The notes beneath the pieces were generated by a model. The model saw nothing but the letters and a program-made list of their open reading frames with translations. It was not told the origin of the DNA and did no database searches. Below, one piece after another: positions 1 through 7,751 of a DNA stretch of 11,114 bases. This DNA comes from PVC group bacterium (lineage in GTDB: Bacteria; GCA-001730085; JADFSZ01): the NCBI GenBank assembly GCA_022560555.1, contig JADFSZ010000043.1:1-11114 (forward strand), written 5' to 3'. How positions within the stretch are numbered: position 1 is the first letter of the stretch; each line of letters begins with the position of its first letter. Made by a program: the position numbers and the translations under genes.

Positions 1-689
1 ACTTTATTTAAGATATCCTCGCTGATTTCGGGTGAATTATGAAAGAAAAGATTCCTGTTTACGCAAGCGACGCATGTGACGTAGTGCGAAACAACGCTCA
101 CATCATGACTCACGATAATGATCGTGATCCTTTGATTGAGCTTCTTTAAAAGTTCATAGAGGCGCGTTTGCCCTTCGGTATCAATGCTGGTCGTCGGTTC
201 ATCGAGAATAAGAATTCTGGGTTCTGTCGCGAGAGCACGGGCGATAAACACGCGCTGGCGTTGTCCCATAGATAAATTTCCCATACGCTTTTGCGCTAGA
301 TGCCGGACCTCCATCGCTTCGAGCGCTTTTTGGACGACCGTTTGATCTTTTTTGGATGAACGACCGAAAAACATTTTGTGCCCCAGGCGTCCCATTTTGA
401 CAACATCTTGGACAGAGATGGGAAAATCAAGATTGATATTCGGGTTTTGTCCGACATATCCGCACGAGCGTTTCGCTCGATTTGGCGCGGATCCAAAAAT
501 CCTAACGAGCCCCTGTGTGGGTGAAAGGAGGCCCAAAAGGATTTTAAGCAATGTAGTTTTTCCACCGCCGTTCGGTCCAATGATGGCTAAAAAATCTTTT
601 TCTCGAATCGAAAATGAAATATTCTCAAGGATCACGTTCGCGTCATAAGCAAACGAAAGATTTTTGACTTCTATCGCGCTATTCGGCAT
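1..689 (-). CDS. znuC: Metal (zinc/manganese-type) ABC transporter ATP-binding protein, 3'-truncated by the window edge
   Basis: This is the ATPase subunit expected to power import of a divalent metal across the inner membrane. The 229 codons visible from the ATG at 687-689 contain Walker A GPNGGGKTT (residues 38-46), the Q-loop Gln81, the signature LSMGQ (139-143), Walker B ILILDEP (159-165) and the switch His195 in SHD. The signature has Met where Gly is usual. Metal-family ATPases are about 230-260 residues long, so only the C-terminal tail is missing beyond position 1. The start is supported by GGAGG six bases upstream. The ATG lies inside the end of the binding-protein gene (11-bp overlap), so translation is probably coupled. 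The metal is inferred from the binding protein and the Fur/Zur-type regulator next door, and manganese or iron cannot be excluded. A permease gene should follow to the left. The gene symbol is by analogy. Confidence 0.88.
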   Translation of the reverse strand, partial: MPNSAIEVKNLSFAYDANVILENISFSIREKDFLAIIGPNGGGKTTLLKILLGLLSPTQGLVRIFGSAPNRAKRSCGYVGQNPNINLDFPISVQDVVKMGRLGHKMFFGRSSKKDQTVVQKALEAMEVRHLAQKRMGNLSMGQRQRVFIARALATEPRILILDEPTTSIDTEGQTRLYELLKKLNQRITIIIVSHDVSVVSHYVTCVACVNRNLFFHNSPEISEDILNK

Positions 690-1569
690 CAGTTGCCTCC
701 ATAGCGGACAAAAGGATTTGGGCGGCAACTTCGCGGATATTTTCATACCAATCGACTGCGAGGGGATCGATCAAAACGACTTTCCCTCCAATGGATTTAG
801 CGATGATATCCGCCGATTTTGTGGAAACGTGCGGACTTGCGAAAACAGTTTTGATGCTATATTTTTTGGCGATTTTTATGAGCCCGGCAAGTTCTTGCGC
901 TTTGGGATTCTTTCCGTTTTTTTCTATCGAAAGCTGGATGAGGTTATAGCTATCCGCGAAATATCCCCATGAGGGGTGGTGAACAAGAAAAGTAAATGGT
1001 GTTTTGACAAACGCGTAGGATTTCCGGATTTCGATATCTAAATCGATAAGGTCATTTGATAATTTCCCAAAATTTTTTTTATAAATATTTTTATTTTCCG
1101 GATCGAATTTTATGAAAGCGTTCGCGATATTTTTTACTTGAATGAGAACACGGCCAGGATCGAGCCATATGTGCGGATCAAAATCTTGAGGATGTCTCTT
1201 TCGAGAACGGAGTATATGATGAAGGGGAATTTTGTCTACGTCTTCATCCGTATGGATGATTTTAAGATCCGGATTAAGATTTGCGAATCGCTCAAGCCAC
1301 ATGGCTTCGAAGGGGACTCCGATCGCAAAGTATAAATGAGCGCGAGAAACTTGAACCATTTGCTGCGGTGTGGGCTCATATGTTTCGGGTGATTTTCCGG
1401 GCCGGACGAGGGATTGAACGGTCCATGTGTCACCGGCAATTTTTTGAATAAAATATTCTTGAGGTGGGATGCTCGCAAGAACGGTCATATCCTCGCCTTC
1501 GCCGTGCGCACTAAAACAGGGGGTGAAGAGCGTGAGCCATAGGAAGATTCGTGTGAACAGGGTTTTCAT
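679..1569 (-). CDS. znuA: Periplasmic zinc-type metal-binding protein of an ABC transporter (ZnuA/TroA family)
   Basis: This protein should capture a divalent metal, most likely zinc, outside the inner membrane and deliver it to the ABC permease. The open frame extends upstream to 1680, but the ATG at 1567-1569 is preferred. It has AAAGG seven bases upstream and begins a signal peptide (MKTLFTR, then a hydrophobic run, with cleavage likely near SA-HGE at residues 20-24). The mature part shows the cluster A-I fold motifs: PGKSPETYEPTP (57-68), FDPHIWLDP (130-138), VHHPSWGYFA (196-205) and DPLAVDW (268-274). The likely ligands are Glu62, His133, His198 and an Asp of the last motif. Glu62 stands where classical ZnuA has His, a variant I recall from other members of this family. 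A short His-containing loop lies at 117-126. At 296 residues the length is normal. The gene sits between the Fur-type regulator and the ATPase. Confidence 0.9.
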   Translation of the reverse strand: MKTLFTRIFLWLTLFTPCFSAHGEGEDMTVLASIPPQEYFIQKIAGDTWTVQSLVRPGKSPETYEPTPQQMVQVSRAHLYFAIGVPFEAMWLERFANLNPDLKIIHTDEDVDKIPLHHILRSRKRHPQDFDPHIWLDPGRVLIQVKNIANAFIKFDPENKNIYKKNFGKLSNDLIDLDIEIRKSYAFVKTPFTFLVHHPSWGYFADSYNLIQLSIEKNGKNPKAQELAGLIKIAKKYSIKTVFASPHVSTKSADIIAKSIGGKVVLIDPLAVDWYENIREVAAQILLSAMEATDAE

Positions 1570-2005
1570 AAAGAGACCTTTGAATGTTTTTGGCATTGTT
1601 CGCAAATTCCCGAAAGACGGATGGAAATATCTCGAACAGAAAATTGGTTGCGACACGCATGATCTGAACGGATTCATCAAATCCGATATGATCTAAGCAA
1701 AAAATCTTTTGGCATTGATCGCACTTAAAATGCGGATGGACGGGTTTATGAACACAAGCGGCTTCGAAATGCTGGGTGCCGTTATGATCAAACACTTCTC
1801 GCAGGAGGCGGTTTTTTACCAGTGCGTGGCAGATACGATACACGGTGACCAGATCAAGGGGGATTTTTCTCTTAACCTTTGAATGTAAAGAATTTGCATT
1901 AACAGGTCTTGGATGCCTCAAAATTTCTTCAAGGACAGCCAGGCGTGTGGGTGTTATTTTCAGTTTTTTCGACTGAAGAAGGTGTTTTGCATTGCATTTG
2001 TCCAT
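1511..2005 (-). CDS. Fur-family metal-responsive repressor (Zur-like), with a probable -1 frameshift near its 3' end
   Basis: Fur-family proteins are dimeric winged-helix repressors that bind DNA when loaded with metal. Residues 15-75 form the DNA-binding domain (ITPTRLAVLEEIL, then LVTVYRICHALVKNRLL as recognition region). His79, Glu81, His90 and His92 are candidate metal ligands, and CDQC (95-98) is the first half of the structural zinc site. The second CxxC is absent from this frame, which runs on for about 40 unrelated residues into znuA. Adding one T to the T4 run at 1640-1643 changes the end to ATNFSVRDISIRLSGICEQC plus nine residues. That gives a 146-residue protein with the family's usual spacing and a TGA at 1566-1568 overlapping the znuA ATG. 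The regulator probably controls its own operon. Its place beside metal-uptake genes suggests Zur, but the metal is not proven. Confidence 0.88.
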   Translation of the reverse strand: MDKCNAKHLLQSKKLKITPTRLAVLEEILRHPRPVNANSLHSKVKRKIPLDLVTVYRICHALVKNRLLREVFDHNGTQHFEAACVHKPVHPHFKCDQCQKIFCLDHIGFDESVQIMRVATNFLFEIFPSVFREFANNAKNIQRSLYENPVHTNLPMAHALHPLF

Positions 2006-2013
2006 AGGGGGCC

Positions 2014-2041
2014 ATTATATGTAAACGCAAATGATTTGCAA
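2014..2041 (-). promoter_or_regulatory. Promoter of the Fur/Zur-metal uptake operon
   Basis: Read on the minus strand, a perfect TATAAT occupies 2014-2019. TTGCAA (4 of 6 matches to TTGACA) occupies 2036-2041, with a 16-bp spacer. Transcription would start about 5-9 bases after the -10 box, that is at or just before the ATG at 2005. No Shine-Dalgarno sequence is visible there, so the regulator may be read from a leaderless mRNA. Confidence 0.6.
2027..2039. promoter_or_regulatory. Candidate Zur/Fur-type operator palindrome
   Basis: GCAAATGATTTGC is a perfect 6-1-6 inverted repeat. It covers most of the spacer and the inner part of the -35 box of the regulator promoter. Binding there would block RNA polymerase, as in autoregulated Zur and Fur operons. 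The 1-nt centre resembles the inner symmetry of Zur and Fur boxes in general, but the sequence does not match a consensus I can name exactly. The assignment rests on position and symmetry. Confidence 0.5.
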
Positions 2042-2093
2042 GTAAAATTTATGTGAATCAAAGTCAAAAAGATGAAATGAGGAGAGTTGCTTG

Positions 2094-2164
2094 CTGGGGA
2101 ACTAGGATTTGAACCTAGACTGGAAGGTCCAGAACCTTCTGTGCTACCGTTACACAATTCCCCA
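2094..2164 (-). tRNA. tRNA-Gln (anticodon CUG)
   Basis: The minus strand folds into a complete 71-nt cloverleaf. The acceptor stem is TGGGGAA paired with TTCCCCA, and the D-arm is GTGT/GCAC around a loop containing GG. The anticodon stem GAAGG/CCTTC encloses the loop TTCTGGA, so the anticodon is CTG. The T-arm is CTAGG/CCTAG with loop TTCAAAT. The U1-A72 pair and G73 discriminator are known identity elements of bacterial tRNA-Gln and agree with the anticodon. The 3' CCA is not encoded (CAA follows G73), so it must be added by nucleotidyltransferase. Confidence 0.95.
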
Positions 2165-2225
2165 GCAAACAACTTACATGATTTGAAATAATTGCTAAAA
2201 CAGGATTTGGCGCCTTCTTCCCAAA

Positions 2226-2254
2226 ACTATACCCAGAGATTTTCAAAAAGTCAA
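2226..2254 (-). promoter_or_regulatory. Promoter of the tRNA-Gln gene
   Basis: On the minus strand TTGACT (2249-2254) and TATAGT (2226-2231) are separated by exactly 17 bp, each five of six to consensus. Initiation near 2219 would give a 5' leader of about 55 nt before the mature tRNA. The element lies just downstream of the aldo/keto reductase stop codon, so the tRNA need not depend on that gene's transcription. Confidence 0.65.
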
Positions 2255-2286
2255 TCATCTGGTTTTCTTGACTGGCGAGAGAAATA

Positions 2287-3282
2287 TTATTGGGGCTTTT
2301 GGGCTTTGCTTAATTTGAGCGTTTGAATACGCTGAGCTATGCCTGTTTCGATAGCTTGAAAGGCGTTCATATTTAGTTCCCAAGATTTGAGGGAAAGAAT
2401 GTTTTCAGCTTGTTCCTTAGATCTCATCCCGACAATCGTGCTTGTAAGCACTTTATTTCGTAAAACCCAAGCAATAGCTAGTTGAGCGGGTGTCAGATTT
2501 TCTTCCTCAGCAATTCCTTTGAGCGATTCGACTAGTTGAAGATTGGCCCCAAGTTCCGGCTCCTGAAAGGAAGGATTTTTGGTTTTACGCCAGTCCGTGT
2601 CTGGAAGTTGGTGGATTCGTTTGTGTGTCCAGGTTCCTGTTAACAAGCCGCATTGCATCGGACTGTAGGCGACCACGCCGATGTGATGTTCTTGGCAATG
2701 AGGAAGAATGTCACGCTCAATTTCGGGACGCAAAATATTGTAAGGAGGTTGAAGGGATGTGATCGGGGCTATAGATGCTATGCGAGTCATCTGTTTGACG
2801 GAAAAGTTTGACACACCGATAGCGCGCACTTTGCCTTCTTCTACGAATTTGGATAGGGTGCTCCATGCATCTTCTATTTCACCAGCGGGATCCGGCCAAT
2901 GAATCTGATAAAGATCGATACAATCTCTCTTGAGCCTTTTGAGGCTGGCTTCGAGCTCTTTTCGGAGATTCTTCGGCCTCAGGCATCCGAAAACGGATTT
3001 TTGAGAATCCCAATTGAGCCCGCATTTGGTTGCGACAATCACATCCGGCCGACCCTGAAGAGCCTTTCCGACAATCTCCTCTGCGTGCCCCAAGCCATAA
3101 ACTGGGGCTGTATCGATCCAATTGATACCAAGGTCCAGTGCGCTATGGATGGCTTGGATCGAGTCAGAGTCGTTCTGAGCCCCCCAGCCATAAGCCCAGC
3201 CGGAACCTCCGATGGCCCATGTTCCAATGCCGAGGACAGTAAGAGATAGATCTGAGCTCCCTAATGGGCGTTTTTCGAGCAT
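2287..3282 (-). CDS. Aldo/keto reductase family oxidoreductase
   Basis: This is a cytoplasmic NAD(P)H-dependent reductase of the AKR (beta/alpha)8 barrel family, interconverting carbonyls and alcohols; the substrate cannot be read from the sequence. The catalytic tetrad is intact: Asp57 and Tyr62 in DTAPVYGLGHAE, Lys86 in ATKCG, and His128 in LYQIHWPD. The family signature around IGVSNFS and a C-terminal cofactor-binding segment (TSTIVGMRSKEQ) are also present. At 331 residues it is of normal length. The overall pattern resembles the bacterial IolS/YhdN-like (AKR11) branch more than the eukaryote-type AKR1 enzymes, but this is judged from motifs only. The ATG at 3280-3282 begins the conserved MLEKRPLGSSDL start, although no good ribosome binding site precedes it. 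It is transcribed divergently from the receiver gene and has no obvious pathway neighbours. Confidence 0.92.
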   Translation of the reverse strand: MLEKRPLGSSDLSLTVLGIGTWAIGGSGWAYGWGAQNDSDSIQAIHSALDLGINWIDTAPVYGLGHAEEIVGKALQGRPDVIVATKCGLNWDSQKSVFGCLRPKNLRKELEASLKRLKRDCIDLYQIHWPDPAGEIEDAWSTLSKFVEEGKVRAIGVSNFSVKQMTRIASIAPITSLQPPYNILRPEIERDILPHCQEHHIGVVAYSPMQCGLLTGTWTHKRIHQLPDTDWRKTKNPSFQEPELGANLQLVESLKGIAEEENLTPAQLAIAWVLRNKVLTSTIVGMRSKEQAENILSLKSWELNMNAFQAIETGIAQRIQTLKLSKAQKPQ

Positions 3283-3425
3283 ATGATTGTTAGAAGGCTG
3301 GCATTATGATTAAGAATGTAAAAATCGATTGTTCCTCTTTGCAGAATATGATATCGTAAATAACGTGTGGTGCAAATAAAGATTTTTCATGAAATGAGGG
3401 TTCCTAGAGTATAAGACGTAAGTTT

Positions 3426-3806
3426 ATGGTCGAACAAAAGAAAAAAATTCTGATTGTGGATGATGAGCCTGAATTTGCGAAACTGATTAAAACTCGACTT
3501 ACATCTGAAGGGTATCTTGTTGATACGGCCAAGGATGGACAACAGGGATTAGATAAGGTTAAGGCATGTCCCGATTTGGTTATTCTCGATGTAATGATGC
3601 CCAATTTGGGCGGTATTGAATTTGCCAAAATCATCAAGGAATCACCCCAAACAGCCAAAATTCCTATTATATTTCTTACCGCAAAGGAAGATGAACAGAC
3701 ACGGATTGACGGGATTCGGTCCGGCGCGGATTATTTTCTCACAAAGCCCTTTGATTCGGCGGAACTGCTTGAAATCATTAAAAAACTGGTGCATAGAAAC
3801 GCTTAG
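3426..3806 (+). CDS. Stand-alone response-regulator receiver protein (CheY-like)
   Basis: The 126 residues form a single receiver domain with no output domain. The acidic pocket is Asp12-Asp13 and the phospho-acceptor is Asp55 in LVILDVMMP. Thr85 and Lys107 (FLTKPF) complete the active site, and Phe104 occupies the usual aromatic switch position. It should accept phosphate from a histidine kinase and act through protein contacts, as CheY, Spo0F or DivK do. No kinase or chemotaxis gene is nearby, so partner and pathway are unknown. The MVEQKKKILIVDDE start is natural for the family. The ribosome binding site is weak, and a possible weak promoter (TTGTTC at 3329, TATCGT at 3352, 17-bp spacing) lies upstream. 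It is separated from gap by 216 bases that contain a strong promoter, so it is probably its own transcription unit. Confidence 0.92.
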   Translation: MVEQKKKILIVDDEPEFAKLIKTRLTSEGYLVDTAKDGQQGLDKVKACPDLVILDVMMPNLGGIEFAKIIKESPQTAKIPIIFLTAKEDEQTRIDGIRSGADYFLTKPFDSAELLEIIKKLVHRNA

Positions 3807-3872
3807 ATTGATATCATAAAATATTTATAAGATTAATGGTGCAATTTTTTTGGAAATCCATCCCGAAATCCA

Positions 3873-3900
3873 TTGACACCCCTAGGCTAAACCGTATAAT
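3873..3900 (+). promoter_or_regulatory. Strong sigma-70-type promoter of the gap-pgk-tpiA operon
   Basis: TTGACA (3873-3878) and TATAAT (3895-3900) both match consensus perfectly, with a 16-bp spacer. Transcription should begin near 3907 and leave an untranslated leader of about 115 nt before gap. A consensus promoter fits the high demand for glycolytic enzymes. It is the only convincing promoter seen in front of the seven co-directional genes that follow. Confidence 0.85.
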
Positions 3901-3930
3901 ACACATTCCAAATTTTACAGTATTTATATA

Positions 3931-3970
3931 GAGTCACATTTTCATGAGGATTTGGATGTGTTGGGGACTC
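3931..3970 (+). other. Possible hairpin in the gap 5' leader
   Basis: GAGTC (3931-3935) can pair with GACTC (3966-3970). Inside it ACAT (3936-3939) can pair with ATGT (3956-3959) across an internal loop. The stem is short and interrupted, so it may be chance. No known riboswitch fold was recognised, and the ribosome binding site at 4012-4017 is left free. Confidence 0.25.
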
Positions 3971-4001
3971 TTATCAATTTAGAGAAAAATTCGAAAATTA
4001 G

Positions 4002-5027
<1,026 letters not shown>

Positions 5028-5049
5028 TTTATGCGGCCGGAGTTGAACG

Positions 5050-6342
5050 ATGAGCGCACAAAATATGGTCATGGGAAAAACAATATCTAAAAAAACCATC
5101 GAGGACATTGATGTATCCGGAAAACGGGTGCTTATTCGTGTGGATTTCAATGTGCCTCAGGATGCCGATGGACGGATCACGGATGATCGCCGCATTAAGG
5201 GGGCGCTTCCGACGATTGAGTATCTTCTCTCAAAAAATTGCGCCGTAATTTTGATGAGTCATATGGGGCGTCCTAAGGGGCAGGTTCATGACAAGTACAG
5301 ACTTGATCAAGTCCGCGTACGTTTAAGTGAGTTGCTCGGACGGGATGTTTTTAAAACAGCTGATTGTATCGGGGACATTGTTTGGGAAAAGGCCAATGCG
5401 CTGCAATCCGGACAAATTCTCCTTTTAGAAAACTTACGTTTTCATTCTGAGGAAGAAGAGAATGATCCGGAGTTTGCGAAAAAATTGGCCGGACTTGCCG
5501 ATGTGTATGTGAATGACGCGTTTGGCACGGCACATCGCGCACATGCGTCCACGGAGGGGATCACGAAGTATCTACCGAGTGTGGCCGGTTTTTTGATGGA
5601 AAAAGAGATACAATTTTTGTCCGGAATTTTAGAAAACCCCGGTCGTCCCTTTGTAGCTATTATAGGGGGCGCAAAAGTATCGGACAAAATAAAAGTTATT
5701 GATAGTCTTTTGGATAAGGTGGATGTTCTGCTCATTGGCGGGGCTATGGCCTACACATTTTTAAAAGAGCAGGGTGTAGCTGTCGGAGCGTCTCTTGTCG
5801 AAGGTGTCATTGAAGACAAAAAAGGACAAAAGGTGGATTGTCCGGCTTTGGCCCGTCAGGCTATTGAGAAAGCCAAAACGAACAATAGTAGGCTTTTGCT
5901 TCCCGTTGACCATATTCAGGCAAAACCCGTAAAAGAGATGGATGCCGGCGGTCATGAAAAGCTAGTTTGGAAAGAAGCTTCTTTGAACGGGGTGAAGGAT
6001 ATCCAGGAAGGATTTGCCGGTGTGGATATAGGGCCTGAGACGTCCCGGATTTACGCCGAAGAAATTCAAAAAGCGAAAACAGTAATTTGGAACGGTCCGA
6101 TGGGTATTTTTGAAGAGAAACCATTTAGCAAGGGGACACTCGAAGTGGCCCGCGCGTGCGCGGCCACAAGCGAACAAGGAGGCATAACGGTGGTTGGCGG
6201 CGGGGATAGTGTGGCAGCCGTTGAATCCTTGGGTTACTCTCAAAAGATTACGCATATCTCTACGGGAGGAGGAGCCGCTCTGGAATTACTTGAAGGAAAA
6301 ACACTCCCCGGGTTGGCAGTATTAGAGGATAAAGATGCATAA
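5050..6342 (+). CDS. pgk: Phosphoglycerate kinase
   Basis: The enzyme transfers phosphate from 1,3-bisphosphoglycerate to ADP, the next step after Gap. The N-terminal substrate domain carries RVDFNVP, the basic-patch motif SHMGRPKG and LLENLRFHSEEE. NDAFGTAHRAHAS is the substrate-binding loop. The C-terminal nucleotide domain has IGGAKVSDKIKV, GGAMAYTFL, the NGPMGIFE motif and the glycine-rich VVGGGDSVAA followed by STGGGAALELLEGK. The chain is 430 residues, some 30 longer than many bacterial enzymes, because of a short N-terminal extension and a longer segment before VDIGPET. The ATG at 5050 has GGAG seven bases upstream; in-frame ATGs at 5065 and 5071 lack a comparable site. A structured repeat follows the stop codon. 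Confidence 0.98.
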   Translation: MSAQNMVMGKTISKKTIEDIDVSGKRVLIRVDFNVPQDADGRITDDRRIKGALPTIEYLLSKNCAVILMSHMGRPKGQVHDKYRLDQVRVRLSELLGRDVFKTADCIGDIVWEKANALQSGQILLLENLRFHSEEEENDPEFAKKLAGLADVYVNDAFGTAHRAHASTEGITKYLPSVAGFLMEKEIQFLSGILENPGRPFVAIIGGAKVSDKIKVIDSLLDKVDVLLIGGAMAYTFLKEQGVAVGASLVEGVIEDKKGQKVDCPALARQAIEKAKTNNSRLLLPVDHIQAKPVKEMDAGGHEKLVWKEASLNGVKDIQEGFAGVDIGPETSRIYAEEIQKAKTVIWNGPMGIFEEKPFSKGTLEVARACAATSEQGGITVVGGGDSVAAVESLGYSQKITHISTGGGAALELLEGKTLPGLAVLEDKDA

Positions 6343-6439
6343 ACCACAAAGGACACAAAGATCACAGAGAAAACATTTTTATATTTAAGAACTGAGATTA
6401 AAATCTTTTATCTCTGAGCCCTCTGTGAACTCTGTGGTG
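6343..6439. repeat. Palindromic intergenic repeat with 9-nt periodic arms, between pgk and tpiA
   Basis: The left arm (6343-6370) is built of the units CACAAAGGA, CACAAAGAT and CACAGAGAA. The right arm (6411-6438), read on the opposite strand, has CACAGAGTT, CACAGAGGG and CTCAGAGAT. The arms match as an inverted repeat at 21 of 28 positions. The A/T-rich centre contains a smaller hairpin, AGATT-AA-AATCT. It starts one base after the pgk stop codon and ends before the tpiA ribosome binding site. Similar CACAGAG-rich intergenic repeats are familiar to me from several environmental bacterial lineages, so this is probably one copy of a dispersed REP-like family. In the operon mRNA it could fold and alter stability or read-through. 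Confidence 0.7.
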
Positions 6440-6461
6440 AAAGAAAGATGGAGAACCATTA

Positions 6462-7217
6462 ATGCGAACACCCGTTATAGCCGGCAACTGGAAGATGTAT
6501 AAAAATATCGACGAAGCCAAGTCGCTTGCAATCGAGCTGAAGAATCTTGTTTCAGAGGTGAGGGATCGTCAAGTATTTATCTGTCCGAGTTTTGTGTGTC
6601 TGGCAGCCGTCAGGGATATTGTGAAAGACACCCGTATCGCTCTTGGAGCGCAAAACGTGAATTATGAAGAAGAAGGCGCTTACACGGGAGAAGTATCTGC
6701 CGATATGCTCAAAAGTATCGGTGTGTCTTTTGTGATACTCGGACATTCTGAGAGACGGGCTTACTTTCATGAAACTGACGAGTCTATTAATAAAAAACTT
6801 AAAAAAGTTTTATCAAAATCGATGACACCCATCGTTTGTGTCGGGGAGCTTTTAGAAGATCGGGAACGAGGGAGTACGGCGGATGTAATCAAAAAGCAGA
6901 TCCATGGATGCTTAGAAAATATATCACCTGAGGATTTGATCAAAATTGTGATTGCGTATGAGCCCGTGTGGGCCATTGGGACGGGCAAGACTGCCAGCCC
7001 GGAACAGGCCGAAGAGGTCCACGCTCTCATCAGAGGCGAATTAAAAAGTAAATATAATAATTCGGTTTCCGAACAAGTTCGTATACAATACGGAGGGTCA
7101 GTTAAACCGGGCAATATTGATGAATTGATGAAGAAACCCAATATTGATGGTGCCCTTGTCGGAGGAGCGAGTTTGAAGGCCGAAGATTTCGCGCGTATTG
7201 TTAAATTTGAAGGATAG
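6462..7217 (+). CDS. tpiA: Triose-phosphate isomerase
   Basis: This cytoplasmic enzyme interconverts dihydroxyacetone phosphate and glyceraldehyde 3-phosphate, feeding Gap. All catalytic residues are present: Asn9 and Lys11 in AGNWKM, the electrophile His95 in ILGHSERR, and the base Glu167 in AYEPVWAIGTGKTA, which also contains the mobile loop 6. The phosphate-binding ends IQYGGSV and GALVGGASL are intact. At 251 residues the length is typical. The ATG at 6462 has GGAG eight bases upstream and gives the standard start MRTPVIAGNWKM. Transcription probably continues from the gap promoter through the repeat upstream; no new promoter is evident in the 119-nt gap. The secG gene begins eight bases after its stop. 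Confidence 0.98.
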   Translation: MRTPVIAGNWKMYKNIDEAKSLAIELKNLVSEVRDRQVFICPSFVCLAAVRDIVKDTRIALGAQNVNYEEEGAYTGEVSADMLKSIGVSFVILGHSERRAYFHETDESINKKLKKVLSKSMTPIVCVGELLEDRERGSTADVIKKQIHGCLENISPEDLIKIVIAYEPVWAIGTGKTASPEQAEEVHALIRGELKSKYNNSVSEQVRIQYGGSVKPGNIDELMKKPNIDGALVGGASLKAEDFARIVKFEG

Positions 7218-7225
7218 GTGAAAAA

Positions 7226-7681
7226 ATGTATTTTGCTCTCATTGTTTTACATGTGACCGTGTGTATTCTGTTGATTGTCATCGTTTTGCTTCAAGCCGGA
7301 CGCGGGGGTGGTCTGTCCGGGGCTTTTGGTGTTGGTGATGGACAGAATGTGTTCGGAACACAAGCCACAACTTTTCTTTCAAAGGCCACTACGGCTTTTG
7401 CCGTTATTTTTATGGTTGGATCCCTGCTTTTGACGATCTCTTCAGGCCGCCGTTCGGAATCGGTGATGGAGAATGCGGAATTACCGAGTGTGACACAAGC
7501 TATTCCTCAAGAAAGTTTTGACGATGATCTGAGCAGGATCAAGGTCCCGCTTGGGGGAATCGATTCATCCGGGGATATCTTGGAAGATAATCGCTCCAGC
7601 GATATGTCGATGGATACGATAAGCTCCGAAGAGATAAACGAGGAGAGTGTTCCTGAACTTGACCAGGATGAAGATTTATAG
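7226..7681 (+). CDS. secG: Preprotein translocase subunit SecG, with a long acidic C-terminal tail
   Basis: SecG is the small membrane subunit that assists SecYE and SecA in protein export. Two membrane helices are visible (about residues 3-22 and 54-72), joined by the family motif LLQAGRGGGLSGAFG (21-35) and a short loop with FGTQATTFLSKAT. The family core ends near residue 75. Here it is followed by about 75 further residues rich in Asp, Glu and Ser, ending ELDQDEDL, with no recognised domain and probably disordered. Extended tails occur in some lineages. The start has GGATAGGTG just upstream and lies eight bases after tpiA. A tpiA-secG neighbourhood is common in bacteria and supports the call. 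Confidence 0.95.
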   Translation: MYFALIVLHVTVCILLIVIVLLQAGRGGGLSGAFGVGDGQNVFGTQATTFLSKATTAFAVIFMVGSLLLTISSGRRSESVMENAELPSVTQAIPQESFDDDLSRIKVPLGGIDSSGDILEDNRSSDMSMDTISSEEINEESVPELDQDEDL

Positions 7682-7751
7682 AAAAAATATTAAGTTGTGG
7701 TTGTTGCCACCGATGTATCCATCACAAGGGATTAAATGCGGTGGTTTTTTT

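Noticed and set aside
412-416. Signature-motif damage (LSMGQ instead of LSGGQ) in the ATPase as a sign of a dead transporter
   Set aside because: The actual motif lies near 261-275 on the minus strand. Met at this position is tolerated in ABC proteins, and all other motifs are intact.
1636-1650. Programmed -1 frameshift in the Fur-type gene
   Set aside because: No X-XXY-YYZ heptamer in the correct phase and no clear downstream stem or pseudoknot were seen. Simple loss of one T explains the data.
1570-1680. N-terminal extension of the metal-binding protein up to 1680
   Set aside because: It overlaps the 3' end of the Fur-type gene and would place about 37 residues before a good signal peptide. 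The ATG at 1567-1569 has its own ribosome site.
2899-3249. Plus-strand open frame opposite the aldo/keto reductase
   Set aside because: It is antisense to a gene with an intact catalytic tetrad and shows no family pattern or ribosome site.
6343-6439. CRISPR array or rho-independent terminator after pgk
   Set aside because: The units are 9 nt without spacers, so it is not CRISPR. No T run follows the stem, and tpiA continues the operon.
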